64,000 nt of DNA from assembly GCA_964370625.1 (NCBI GenBank), contig CAYJKB010000004.1, positions 1 through 64,000 on the forward strand. The letters run 5' to 3'. Below are positions 7,988 through 16,889 of the stretch, in pieces (the stretch's first letter is position 1; each line of letters starts with the position of its first letter). The stretch is from CAYJKB01 sp964370625. GTDB taxonomy: Bacteria > Bacillota > Clostridia > Oscillospirales > Butyricicoccaceae. Made by a program: the position numbers and the translations under genes. The notes beneath the pieces were generated by a model. The model was not told where the DNA came from. It saw nothing but the letters and a program-made list of their open reading frames with translations, and made no database searches.

Positions 7988-10234
7988 CTATTCAGCAAAC
8001 AAATATTTTTCTATTGTACTTAAAGGTGTCTTATTTTCAGCGTAGTAGAAATTCGGATAGTATATTTTTTCAGATGTCGTACCACCATCTACTACTACAT
8101 TCACATCAAGAACTACATAATAGTCCCTGCTTTCATAGCCCATCAATTCTATAAATTCTTCAATGATGGCATTTTCCATTAAAGCTTCAATATCAGCTTT
8201 ATCAGTTATTACATATTCTTTGTTAACTATATTATCAACTTCTTCATCAGTTACACCTTGGTCATAAAGTGAATTGTTGATATAATGGTCTGGAACTAGT
8301 GTAATTTGACTAATGTTAGCTACATCAATTTTATCAGTATAATCAAAGCCTATTCCACTTAAAATAGATAATACATTTACATATTCGTCATAAAGTGGTA
8401 CTCGATAAGTTGATGAACTATACTCATAGTCAGTTGTGGAATATCTCATGGATTCCACGATATATTCAAATTGTAAATCATCTAAATTTACTTGAGCCAA
8501 TGCTCTTTTATCCCATTCATCAAAATAACTTACATTAAGTATTCCGATAGGTTTTTTATCAGCAATGTCTAAATAAGTAGTGTTTTGTAAATCTTGTGAT
8601 AATGCATTTAGTATATTTTGCATTGTTACACTATCATTTGTTTGTGTTTCAATTACATTTTCTGTCGCAAGGTCTTTTTCTGTATGTGCTGCAATATGTG
8701 CAACATCTTCACGTGGCACTGTGAACACTGGGTGAGTTTTTAGCAAAAATTCATTTGAGTTATAAATAATATTAAATGCATTTTTAGCAAGTTCTCTATC
8801 AATTACAGGATAACTACGTGCAAAACTTTGACCATTTTCAAGTGTGAAATAAATTTCAATCCATCTATAATCACTTAATTCGTCACTAACTGGTGTGAGT
8901 GTAGTTACACCTTCTGTTGTAGTTGCAACAAGTTCAGCGTCAGTAGTATCATACAAAATATTATTATCTGTATCAGTGTCATTATAAAACTCTGGCAAAC
9001 GTTCAACACCATTTTCAGCCATAGCATAAACAGCATCAATTATTTCAGGAGAAGTAAGCTCAAGTTTCATTCTATCATCATAATACATATTTTGAAATTG
9101 TGGTATATTTTGAATACGTTCTACATCAAAATATACACTTTCGATTTTATCTCTGTCTGGTAAGCTTTCGTTGTAGTTTGTAAGGTCATTTACACCTACG
9201 ATTAAATATCCAGCAAAAATGACAGAATATATTGCAAGTGGAATTAAACCTTTACGGATAGAACGCACATCAAATTCATAAATAATTTCTACAATCCAGT
9301 GCATTAATGCAATACCGATTACAGCACCGATTGCAAGCCATACATAACTATTTGTGTGTGTTGAATTTATGCCGTAGAATAAAATTGTAAGTCCTGCTGC
9401 AAATAAAGTTACTACATAATATTTAAGTAGTATTCTGCTTTTGTTAAAGGAAATAGCACTTCCAGCTGTTTCAGATGGCATTATTTTATATAAGAATAAT
9501 GCAAACACTGCAACTATAGCAGTTCCTAATAAATAAGCAATTAGTGAAATAGTTGTTAAATCCTGTGCGAAATATTGCACTATAGGTGATAGGTTATACA
9601 GCAAATCTTCTAGCCCACGTTCCATAGCATATGTTATATAGAAGATACCTTTAAACCCTTCATGTGCTAACACATATAATGGGAATGCAAACAAAGTGAA
9701 TACATATAAAAGCATTGTAACTATTGTATGCCCACAAATTATTGCACAAAATACACCGATTGTGTATATCGCAAGATAATAAACTACACTTTCAAGTATT
9801 ACCATTCCAAGTGCTGTATAATTTATAATATTTCCATATCCAGAAGCTACAGCTATAGCAAGAGATAAACCTAAGCTAATTAGGAAAATCGGTAAAACAG
9901 CAAGTATACCAGATACATAATTAACACCGAACAGCTTAGTTCGTGAAATTGGTTGCGAGTGATAAAAATCAAGTTTAACTTTTGAATGTGTATATGCAAA
10001 AAATGAAACTGACATAACAAAGGCAAAAACTATAATTAGTATTGGAATTGATACATTTGTAGAACTGAAAAAATCTTCAATCGGATTGTAAGTTTGGTAA
10101 TAATCTTGACCGACCAACATCGCCATTGGTACAGGCATTGTTAGAAGTGTTACAACAATAGTTAAAGCAACTGACCATGTATTTCGTTTTAGTGCAGCAA
10201 GCACAAGTTTAAAGAAGGAGACTCTTGATGTCAT
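7988..10234 (-). CDS. ABC transporter permease, YtrC/DUF6449-like
   Basis: This 748-aa membrane protein is the permease partner of the upstream ATPase. The first ~330 residues contain about eight hydrophobic segments (for example SVALTIVVTLLTMPVPMAML and ILIIVFAFVMSVSFFAY). They are followed by a soluble part of about 370 residues beginning near LPDRDKIESVYFDVERIQN, which resembles the large extracytoplasmic domain of YtrC-like permeases. It overlaps the ATPase gene by 26 bp. Association with a YtrA-type GntR repressor suggests a cell-envelope or antibiotic stress exporter; the substrate is unknown. Confidence 0.8.
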   Translation of the reverse strand: MTSRVSFFKLVLAALKRNTWSVALTIVVTLLTMPVPMAMLVGQDYYQTYNPIEDFFSSTNVSIPILIIVFAFVMSVSFFAYTHSKVKLDFYHSQPISRTKLFGVNYVSGILAVLPIFLISLGLSLAIAVASGYGNIINYTALGMVILESVVYYLAIYTIGVFCAIICGHTIVTMLLYVFTLFAFPLYVLAHEGFKGIFYITYAMERGLEDLLYNLSPIVQYFAQDLTTISLIAYLLGTAIVAVFALFLYKIMPSETAGSAISFNKSRILLKYYVVTLFAAGLTILFYGINSTHTNSYVWLAIGAVIGIALMHWIVEIIYEFDVRSIRKGLIPLAIYSVIFAGYLIVGVNDLTNYNESLPDRDKIESVYFDVERIQNIPQFQNMYYDDRMKLELTSPEIIDAVYAMAENGVERLPEFYNDTDTDNNILYDTTDAELVATTTEGVTTLTPVSDELSDYRWIEIYFTLENGQSFARSYPVIDRELAKNAFNIIYNSNEFLLKTHPVFTVPREDVAHIAAHTEKDLATENVIETQTNDSVTMQNILNALSQDLQNTTYLDIADKKPIGILNVSYFDEWDKRALAQVNLDDLQFEYIVESMRYSTTDYEYSSSTYRVPLYDEYVNVLSILSGIGFDYTDKIDVANISQITLVPDHYINNSLYDQGVTDEEVDNIVNKEYVITDKADIEALMENAIIEEFIELMGYESRDYYVVLDVNVVVDGGTTSEKIYYPNFYYAENKTPLSTIEKYLFAE

Positions 10235-11108
10235 AACCTGCTACCTCCGTTTCACTAATAAATATTTCTTCAAGTGTAAGTGGTAACATTTCATAGAAAA
10301 TCGGTAAATTACGAGTTATTGCATTTTCTATAATATGTTTGTCCCCACGTGCTGTAATTGTTCTCATAGAGCCACGTTTTTCTATTTTAAGAATATCAAT
10401 TCCAGTAAAAGCATCATCAGGTAGTTCATCACGAAATACACATTGTGCTTTATGGATACCTAGTTTCATTTCATCTAAATCACGTGATAATAATATACCA
10501 CCTTTATGAAGCAGACCTACATGTTCGCAAATATCTTCAAGTTCACGCAAGTTATGAGAAGCAATAATTGGAGTAAGTCCTCTATCTTCCATATCTTGTG
10601 CAAAAAGTGATTTAACAGCTTGACGCATAACAGGGTCTAAACCGTCAAAGGTTTCATCACAAAAAATATAATCTGTTTTAGCACATAAAGCTAAAATAAT
10701 TGATACTTGTTTTTTCATACCTTTTGAAAAAGTTTTAATTTTACGTGTTGCACCTAAATCAAAGCTTTTAAGTAATGTATAAAAACGCTCATTATCGAAG
10801 TTTTTATATATCATTTTATAATAATTTTTCATGTCTTCAGGTGTGCTGTTTGGCAGAAAATATTGATCATCTGATATATAGAAAAATCTTTCCTTTAAAT
10901 GAATATTTTCAAAAATATCAATTCCATCTAATTTAATTGTTCCTGTATCAGGTTTAAGTACCCCAGCTGCCATACGTAAAAATGTTGATTTACCAGCACC
11001 ATTTGTTCCAATAAGCCCGAATACACTATGTGGCTTTATTGTAGCATTAATGCTATCTACAGCTTTAATATTGCCAAAACTTTTGGATAAGTTAGTAGCT
11101 TCAATCAT
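10209..11108 (-). CDS. ABC transporter ATP-binding protein, YtrB-like
   Basis: The 299-aa ATPase shows Walker A GTNGAGKST (about residues 34-42), the signature region TFSKGMKKQVSI, Walker B YIFCDETFDG and the H-loop IASHNL. The signature reads FSKGM instead of LSGGQ, as is usual in the bacitracin/YtrB-type subfamily. It overlaps the regulator gene upstream by 8 bp and the permease gene downstream by 26 bp, so the three are translationally coupled. It should energise transport by the 748-aa permease. The substrate cannot be deduced. Confidence 0.9.
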   Translation of the reverse strand: MIEATNLSKSFGNIKAVDSINATIKPHSVFGLIGTNGAGKSTFLRMAAGVLKPDTGTIKLDGIDIFENIHLKERFFYISDDQYFLPNSTPEDMKNYYKMIYKNFDNERFYTLLKSFDLGATRKIKTFSKGMKKQVSIILALCAKTDYIFCDETFDGLDPVMRQAVKSLFAQDMEDRGLTPIIASHNLRELEDICEHVGLLHKGGILLSRDLDEMKLGIHKAQCVFRDELPDDAFTGIDILKIEKRGSMRTITARGDKHIIENAITRNLPIFYEMLPLTLEEIFISETEVAGYDIKSLLL

Positions 11109-11490
11109 GTTTACCCTCCTCTTTTATAGATGAAACTATAGTTGCAAAACTTTTTTCAAGATTTTCTATAGTTTCCCCCAATGATATAAGCTCGACTGCA
11201 CTATCATGAATTTGTTTGTAAATTTCACCGATATGTGTAAGCTTTATATCCTCTGTATGACTTGATACAAAATTTCCTCTCCCCTTGACAGAATAAATTA
11301 TACCTCGTCGCTCTAATTCTTGATATGCCTTTTGAATTGTGTTAGGATTAATTGCAAGGTCACTTGCTAGTTGGCGAACAGATGGCATTTTCTCATCTTT
11401 GGTAAGTGCACCAATTCGTACAAGTTCTTCGATTTTCGATACGACCTGCTCATATAAAGGTCGTCTATCTTTGTAGTCTATAAATATCAC
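11101..11490 (-). CDS. GntR-family transcriptional regulator, YtrA subfamily
   Basis: This is a 129-aa regulator with an N-terminal winged helix (PLYEQVVSKIEELVRIGALTKDEKMPSVRQLASDLAINPNTIQKAYQELE in several parts) and a short C-terminal helical region, the layout of the YtrA subfamily. The frame opens at 11568, but a GTG at 11490 preceded 8 bp upstream by AAGGAGG is the better start and yields the typical length. It leads the operon with an ABC ATPase and permease, which it probably represses. An inverted repeat AGTGTA-N13-TACACT overlapping the promoter region is a likely operator. Confidence 0.88.
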   Translation of the reverse strand: MIFIDYKDRRPLYEQVVSKIEELVRIGALTKDEKMPSVRQLASDLAINPNTIQKAYQELERRGIIYSVKGRGNFVSSHTEDIKLTHIGEIYKQIHDSAVELISLGETIENLEKSFATIVSSIKEEGKHD

Positions 11491-11531
11491 ACGCTGGACC
11501 TCCTTGTAAACTGTAAAGCTTTGCATTACAG

Positions 11532-11588
11532 AGTGTATTAAGACACCTAGTACACTTAGAGCATACAATACACTTGAATATTTGTCAA
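11532..11588 (-). promoter_or_regulatory. Promoter and GntR operator of the ABC transporter operon
   Basis: On the minus strand TTGACA (11588-11583), a 17-bp spacer and TATGCT (11565-11560) form a strong sigma-A promoter. Just downstream lies the inverted repeat AGTGTA-N13-TACACT (11532-11556), and a further AATACACT occurs at 11567-11574 inside the spacer. This resembles YtrA-type operators, so autoregulation is likely. Confidence 0.7.
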
Positions 11589-11596
11589 TACTTTAT

Positions 11597-11625
11597 TTGA
11601 AAAAAATTAAAAATTAGTGTAAAAT
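11597..11625 (+). promoter_or_regulatory. Sigma-A promoter of ung
   Basis: TTGAAA (11597-11602), a 17-bp spacer and TAAAAT (11620-11625) lie 32 bp before the ung start and are divergent from the GntR operon promoter. Confidence 0.65.
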
Positions 11626-11657
11626 AGATTTATAAATTAAAAGGGGAGAAGTGCAAA

Positions 11658-12323
11658 ATGATAAACATAGGCAATGATTGGGATAATCTTTTAGCTGACC
11701 AATTTTCAAGCGAATATTATCAAAATCTTCGTGAATTTCTTATAAATGAATATAAAACAAAGACAATTTATCCATCAAAGTACGATATTTTTAATGCACT
11801 TAAAGAAACAGCATACCAAGATGTAAAGGTTGTAATACTAGGTCAAGACCCATATCATGGCGAAGGGCAAGCACATGGAATGTGTTTTTCCGTTAAAGAA
11901 GATATGCCACCTCCACCATCGTTGGTAAATATTTTTAAAGAATTAAAATCAGATATAGGGTGTGAAATTCCGAAAAATGGGTACTTATTGCCTTGGGCAA
12001 AACAAGGTGTACTATTACTAAACACAGTGCTAACTGTAAGAGCATCTCAGGCAAATTCACACAAAGGCATGGGTTGGGAAATTCTTACTGACAGAATAAT
12101 TTCATTACTTAATGAACGCCAAACACCTATGGTTTTTGTTTTATGGGGCTCACCAGCACGCAAAAAAAAGACACTTATTACAAATAATAAGCATCTAATA
12201 TTAGAAACTGTGCACCCAAGCCCACTATCAGCATATAATGGATTTTTTGGTTGTCAACATTTTTCAAAAGCTAATGAATTTTTAAAAGATAATGGACTTT
12301 CTTCGATTAATTGGGAACTATAA
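11658..12323 (+). CDS. ung: Uracil-DNA glycosylase (family 1)
   Basis: Ung removes uracil from DNA in base excision repair. The 221-aa protein matches the family length and carries the water-activating motif GQDPYHGEGQAHGMCFSV (about residues 62-79) and the DNA minor-groove loop HPSPLSAYNGF near residue 188. AAGGGGAGAAG precedes the ATG. It stands alone between a divergent transporter operon and a convergent acetyltransferase gene, with a shared bidirectional terminator after it. Confidence 0.97.
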   Translation: MINIGNDWDNLLADQFSSEYYQNLREFLINEYKTKTIYPSKYDIFNALKETAYQDVKVVILGQDPYHGEGQAHGMCFSVKEDMPPPPSLVNIFKELKSDIGCEIPKNGYLLPWAKQGVLLLNTVLTVRASQANSHKGMGWEILTDRIISLLNERQTPMVFVLWGSPARKKKTLITNNKHLILETVHPSPLSAYNGFFGCQHFSKANEFLKDNGLSSINWEL

Positions 12324-12331
12324 TTAACAAT

Positions 12332-12358
12332 GGTGTGTGTCGCTTTGCGACACACACC
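12332..12358. terminator. Bidirectional terminator between ung and the GNAT gene
   Basis: A perfect 12-bp stem GGTGTGTGTCGC/GCGACACACACC with a TTT loop lies between two convergent genes; T-rich sequence follows on the plus strand (ATTTATTTTA). Confidence 0.85.
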
Positions 12359-12367
12359 ACATTTATT

Positions 12368-12781
12368 TTATAAGTCTTTACCCATCATGATATGCTCGCA
12401 GTATTCTTCCTTAAAAATTTCACCATAAGGAATGTAGCCAGATTTTTCATAAAAATCACTAGCACGAGTTTGTGCACCGAGAACAGCACGTTTAAAGCCT
12501 AACTCAACTGCTTTACTTTCGATTTCTTTTAGTAATATTAAACCGAAATTATTCCCTCTGTATTTTTTTTCGACAGCTATTCTGCCGATATGAGCATAAC
12601 CATCATCATCTTTGAATAATCGACCAGTCATCACAGCGACATCATCAATATATCCAACAACATGATGAGCATAGTCATCAATTGCATCAAATTCATCATA
12701 AAATTCTTGTTCTATGACAAAAACATGAGACCTAATATGCGCAGCATGCGAAGGTAATTTATTAAACCAAACAAATTTCAT
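12368..12781 (-). CDS. GNAT family N-acetyltransferase, ElaA/YjcF-like
   Basis: The 137-aa protein fits the GNAT fold. It starts with a segment typical of ElaA/YjcF proteins (IRSHVFVIEQEFYDEFDAIDDYAHH) and has the acetyl-CoA-binding motif A region IGRIAVEKKYRGNNFGLILL, then the C-terminal FYEKSGYIPYGEIFKEEYCEHIMM. The substrate is not predictable. AGGAGAG precedes the ATG. It is the last gene of a minus-strand run that follows the 254-aa secreted protein gene by 25 bp, but a functional link is not evident. Confidence 0.85.
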   Translation of the reverse strand: MKFVWFNKLPSHAAHIRSHVFVIEQEFYDEFDAIDDYAHHVVGYIDDVAVMTGRLFKDDDGYAHIGRIAVEKKYRGNNFGLILLKEIESKAVELGFKRAVLGAQTRASDFYEKSGYIPYGEIFKEEYCEHIMMGKDL

Positions 12782-12806
12782 TGTACTCTCCTAATTCTCA
12801 CAAAAT

Positions 12807-13571
12807 TTAATTTTGTGGTGTGGTTCCGTCAGGTAACATAAATCTAGCATCACCTAACACAAAAAGTGATATATCTTGAATTTCAGTAGTGTTTGTAACT
12901 GTGTCATCTACACTTTTAGAATACGAAGTCAGTAAACCTGTTTGAACAGATACAGTAAAAACTAGCTCGGTATTATCGTATGGAGAAATGCCAACAACAA
13001 TATTAGGTTGGCTTCCATCATATTCGATTTCTGCAAAAGTGATTTGTGTAGTGTCATAATTTAAAATATCTTTATAAGATGGAATATATAATGTATCATC
13101 TAGTGTAAAATCTGCAATATTGCCCTTGTAATAGTCAATTTGTCCATGTTCCCAAGAATAAATAAAGTTTGAAGTAAGTAGAATATGTTCGGAAATACTT
13201 CCGTCTTCAGTGTGAACAATTTTACTTAAATCATTGTTTACATATACATCAGAAATTGTTTGCCCCAATCCATCTTGCCAAAAATAAGTATTAATAGCTT
13301 TAGCTGTATAAACTTGAGGACGGTTTAAAGTTTCAACTATGCTTTTAACATTTAAAGGAGTAAGATTTGCGGGAACATCATTAAAAATTTCTGTACTTTC
13401 TAAATGATTGCCACCTTGCACATTTCCATTATTCTCACCTTGTTCAGGCAAAACAATCCCACTTGAATTATTTCGATAAGTATATTCAGTTATAAAAAAA
13501 TTAGCAAACATACCAATAATCACAAAAACAATTGTTAAAATGCCAACAGCACTAATTTTACTTAATTTCAC
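12807..13571 (-). CDS. Membrane-anchored extracytoplasmic protein, unknown function
   Basis: I do not recognise a family for this 254-aa protein. It starts with GTG (AGGAGG lies 8 bp upstream) and has one N-terminal membrane segment (about residues 7-29, VGILTIVFVIIGMFANFFI), then a disordered Gly/Asn/Gln-rich linker, then a beta-rich domain of about 190 residues. The domain contains TEDGSISEHILLTSNFIYSWEHG and a C-terminal segment FVLGDARFMLPDGT. No Cys-based lipobox or sortase signal is seen. It follows wecB by about 50 bp, so a role at the cell envelope is possible but unproven. Confidence 0.7.
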   Translation of the reverse strand: MKLSKISAVGILTIVFVIIGMFANFFITEYTYRNNSSGIVLPEQGENNGNVQGGNHLESTEIFNDVPANLTPLNVKSIVETLNRPQVYTAKAINTYFWQDGLGQTISDVYVNNDLSKIVHTEDGSISEHILLTSNFIYSWEHGQIDYYKGNIADFTLDDTLYIPSYKDILNYDTTQITFAEIEYDGSQPNIVVGISPYDNTELVFTVSVQTGLLTSYSKSVDDTVTNTTEIQDISLFVLGDARFMLPDGTTPQN

Positions 13572-13620
13572 CTAAGTACCCTCCTGTTATATACGGATAA
13601 ATACCAGTTAAAGGAATGAA

Positions 13621-14769
13621 TTATGGATTAAAGCGTTCAGGTGGATTTTCAGCTTTTTTGAAATAGTAACGAATAGCATCAATAATTCTAAGACTAGCTT
13701 TACCATCGCCATAAGGATTTACAGCATGAGCCATTTTATCATAAGCATTACTATCATCTAGCAGTTTACACGCTAAACTTAAAATATTATCATAATCAAC
13801 ACCAGCAAGCTCAACTGTGCCAGCTTCAACAGCTTCAGGACGTTCAGTTTCACGACGTAATACTAAAACAGGTTTACCAAGAGATGGAGCTTCTTCTTGA
13901 AGTCCACCAGAATCTGTCATAATCATATAAGAACGAGCCATTAAATTGTGCATTTCATCAACTGTAATAGGGTCTATCAAGTGAATACGTTCTTTGTTTG
14001 CAAGATGTTTTGCTGCCATTTCACGCACATAAGGGCTTAAATGAACAGGGTATACGATATCAATGTCTTGATATCGATTAGCAAGTTCTGCAAGTGCTGT
14101 CATAATATTCTCCATAGGTTCACCATAATTTTCACGCCTATGGGCTGTAACTAAAATCACCTTGCGATTATTATAATCTAAATTTTTAAGTGTTTCATCA
14201 CGAAATTCATAAGTATCAGAAACAGTGCTAGAGATTGCATCTATAACAGTATTTCCTGTAACATATACATGATTTCTGATATCTTCAACAGCTAGATTAT
14301 TTTCATTCGTCACAGTAGGTGCAAAATGAAGTTCAGCTATTTGACCTGTAAGTTTTCTATTCATTTCTTCAGGGAATGGGGAGTATTTATCAAAAGTACG
14401 AAGCCCAGCTTCAACATGTCCTACAGGGATTTTAGCATAAAAAGATGCTAATGCACCAGCAAAAGTAGTAGAAGTATCTCCATGAACAAGCACAATATCT
14501 GGTTTTGCAGTTTCAAGAACATCAGATAAAGCGTTTAAAGCTTTAGTTGTGATTTTTGCTAGTGTCTGCGAAGGTTCCATAATATCAAGGTCATACTTTG
14601 GGGTAATACCAAAAATATCAAGCACTTGGTCAAGCATTTGGCGATGTTGACCTGTTACACATACGATACTTTCTATATCATCATTTTTCTCAAGTTCTAG
14701 TACTAAAGGTGCCATTTTAATAGCTTCAGGGCGAGTACCAAAAACTGTCATAACTTTAATTTTTTGCAT
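13621..14769 (-). CDS. wecB: UDP-N-acetylglucosamine 2-epimerase (non-hydrolysing)
   Basis: This enzyme interconverts UDP-GlcNAc and UDP-ManNAc for teichoic acid or surface polysaccharide synthesis (MnaA in Bacillus). The 382-aa protein has FGTRPEAIKMAPL at the N-terminus, HGDTSTTFAGAL, VEAGLRTFDKYSPFPEEMNR and the UDP-binding TDSGGLQEEAPSLGKPVL, followed by RRETERPEAVEAGT, all hallmarks of the family. It starts 23 bp after the TagO-like transferase gene upstream, consistent with a shared cell-wall glycopolymer pathway. Confidence 0.95.
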   Translation of the reverse strand: MQKIKVMTVFGTRPEAIKMAPLVLELEKNDDIESIVCVTGQHRQMLDQVLDIFGITPKYDLDIMEPSQTLAKITTKALNALSDVLETAKPDIVLVHGDTSTTFAGALASFYAKIPVGHVEAGLRTFDKYSPFPEEMNRKLTGQIAELHFAPTVTNENNLAVEDIRNHVYVTGNTVIDAISSTVSDTYEFRDETLKNLDYNNRKVILVTAHRRENYGEPMENIMTALAELANRYQDIDIVYPVHLSPYVREMAAKHLANKERIHLIDPITVDEMHNLMARSYMIMTDSGGLQEEAPSLGKPVLVLRRETERPEAVEAGTVELAGVDYDNILSLACKLLDDSNAYDKMAHAVNPYGDGKASLRIIDAIRYYFKKAENPPERFNP

Positions 14770-14792
14770 AAAAAAGCTCCATTCTGCTAAAT

Positions 14793-15866
14793 TTATTTAT
14801 CATTGTCATCATCATCTAAATCTGAGTTGGAAATTGTAAAAATAACTTTAGATACAATAGCAATGCCGACAATGATTGCCGCAAGTAAGAAAATTGCACG
14901 TATTTCACCGCTTGTAGTAAGCACAACGGCAGAAAGCCCAAGCACACCACTTATAGTGTAAAGAATAGCTACAGCTTGCTTTTGATTAAATCCCATGTCG
15001 ATTAATCTGTGATGCACGTGCCCTCTATCAGGGCTCATAGGACTTCTTCCTGATAGCACACGTCTTATAATTGCAAAAGCTGTATCAAAAATCGGAAGTC
15101 CTAATATTAAAAATGGAATTGCAAAAGATACAATAGCATAAAACTTAAATAAACCTAAGATTGATACTGTAGCTAAGATATAGCCTAAAAAAGTAGCGCC
15201 AGTATCACCCATAAATATTGTTGCAGGGTTTAAGTTATAAGGCATAAATCCAATACAAGCACCAGTTAATGCAGCTACAATTACAGCTACATAAGGTTCA
15301 CCAACTAAAAGCGCTATAGCTAAAAGTGTAAATGAAGAAATTGAAGATACCCCAACAGCTAAACCATCAAGCCCATCAATCAAGTTTACAGAGTTAGTAA
15401 TACCAACTATCCATAATATCGTTATTGGAATAGAAAAGAAACCTAAATCAATATATAAAGTATCACTAAAAATATTAGGATTTGTAAAAAACTCGATGCT
15501 AAGTCCAAAAGCGACAGGCACAGCAGCAGCTACTATCTGTATGATAAATTTAAGCTTTGCAGAAAGTGGCCTACAATCATCAATAATTCCAAGAATTACA
15601 ATTATAGTAGCACCAATTAATATACCTGTAAATTCAGCATTAATATCAGCGAAAAGAAATACACTAATCATAAATCCTAGATAAATTGCAAGTCCACCTA
15701 ATCTAGGAATTGGCTTTTTGTGCATTCGTCTATTATCTTTAGGCACGTCAATAGCACCGATAACACGAGCAAAACGTTTAACAAGCGGTGTCATGGCAAA
15801 GGCTATAATACCAGAAACCACAAAAGCTATTAAAACGAGTGCTATAAGTTCTAATTCTCTTGTCAT
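14793..15866 (-). CDS. tagO: Undecaprenyl-phosphate GlcNAc-1-phosphate transferase, TagO/WecA-like
   Basis: This polytopic enzyme transfers GlcNAc-1-phosphate from UDP-GlcNAc to undecaprenyl phosphate, the first step of wall teichoic acid and related glycan synthesis. The 357-aa product has about eleven membrane segments and the family motifs DNRRMHKKPIPRLGG, VNLIDGLDGLAVGV, NPATIFMGDTGATFLGY and SPDRGHVHHRL. ATG at 15866 is preferred over an upstream TTG because AGAGG lies 6 bp before it. It sits between trpS and wecB on the same strand; wecB makes the next nucleotide sugar in this pathway. Confidence 0.92.
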   Translation of the reverse strand: MTRELELIALVLIAFVVSGIIAFAMTPLVKRFARVIGAIDVPKDNRRMHKKPIPRLGGLAIYLGFMISVFLFADINAEFTGILIGATIIVILGIIDDCRPLSAKLKFIIQIVAAAVPVAFGLSIEFFTNPNIFSDTLYIDLGFFSIPITILWIVGITNSVNLIDGLDGLAVGVSSISSFTLLAIALLVGEPYVAVIVAALTGACIGFMPYNLNPATIFMGDTGATFLGYILATVSILGLFKFYAIVSFAIPFLILGLPIFDTAFAIIRRVLSGRSPMSPDRGHVHHRLIDMGFNQKQAVAILYTISGVLGLSAVVLTTSGEIRAIFLLAAIIVGIAIVSKVIFTISNSDLDDDDNDK

Positions 15867-15878
15867 AACCAACCTCTT

Positions 15879-16889
15879 TTATCGTTTAATAAATCCAACT
15901 TTGCGATATACTTTATCAAGAGTTTTTCTCGCAATACGGAAAGCATCTTCGGCACCTTTTGTATAAATTTCTTCTAAATAGTCTTTGTTTTTAAGCAAAT
16001 CTTCTGTTTTTTCACGAACAGGACGAAGCGTTTCAGCAACAGCTTCACCAACAGCAAGTTTAAAATCACCATAGCCTCTGCCTTCAAATTCTGCTTCGAT
16101 TTGTTCAAAAGTTTTGTCTGTAATACAAGAATAAATTGTCATAAGGTTACGAACACCGTCTTTACCTTCGCCATCACAAACACGAGTGTCAGAATCTGTT
16201 ACAGCACGTTTGAATTTGCGAATAATAGTATCAGCACTGTCAGAAAGCAAGATAAATCCATTTTCGTTTGTATCTGATTTGCTCATTTTTGCAGTTGGCG
16301 TTTGAAGACTCATGATTTTAGCTCCAACTTTAGGCATATAAACCTCTGGAACTTTGAAAGTATCGCTATAAATTCCGTTAAAACGATTAGCAATGTCACG
16401 AGTGATTTCAATATGCTGTTTTTGGTCAATCCCTACAGGAACTAAATCTGTTTGATAAAGTAGAATATCAGCTGCCATAAGTGCTGGATAAGTAAATAGG
16501 CCTGCATTGATATTATCAGCATTTTTAGCAGATTTATCCTTAAATTGTGTCATTCTGGAAAGTTCACCAAACATTGTATAGCAATTAAGAATCCAAGCAA
16601 GTTCTGCATGTGATGGAACATGGCTTTGAATAAATAGTGTGCTTTTCATAGGGTCAATTCCACAGGCGATATATTGAGCCAATACTTCTAAAGTTTGGCG
16701 ACGTAAATCAGCTGGATTTTGACGAACTGTGATAGCGTGCATATCAACTACACAGTAGATACATTTATAATCTTCTTGAAGTTTTTCCCAATTTCGAATA
16801 GCTCCAATATAGTTTCCAAGCGTAAGTTTGCCACTAGGTTGAACACCTGAAAATATGGTTTTTTTTGCTGGTGCTGTGATTTCAGACAT
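15879..16889 (-). CDS. trpS: Tryptophanyl-tRNA synthetase
   Basis: This class I aminoacyl-tRNA synthetase charges tRNA-Trp. The 336-aa protein has the HIGH-type motif GVQPSGKLTLGNYIGAI and the KMSKS motif AKMSKS at about residue 199, with the usual GIDQKQHIE segment. Its ATG overlaps the stop codon of the aminotransferase gene by one base (TAATG), so the pair is translationally coupled. No T-box leader is visible, because the gene is internal to an operon whose promoter lies at about 18160-18187. Confidence 0.96.
   Translation of the reverse strand: MSEITAPAKKTIFSGVQPSGKLTLGNYIGAIRNWEKLQEDYKCIYCVVDMHAITVRQNPADLRRQTLEVLAQYIACGIDPMKSTLFIQSHVPSHAELAWILNCYTMFGELSRMTQFKDKSAKNADNINAGLFTYPALMAADILLYQTDLVPVGIDQKQHIEITRDIANRFNGIYSDTFKVPEVYMPKVGAKIMSLQTPTAKMSKSDTNENGFILLSDSADTIIRKFKRAVTDSDTRVCDGEGKDGVRNLMTIYSCITDKTFEQIEAEFEGRGYGDFKLAVGEAVAETLRPVREKTEDLLKNKDYLEEIYTKGAEDAFRIARKTLDKVYRKVGFIKR

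Noticed and set aside
7734..8045. An ORF running through the gap at 7835-7934
   Set aside because: Most of it is N; the visible ends are a terminator hairpin and the antisense of the permease gene.
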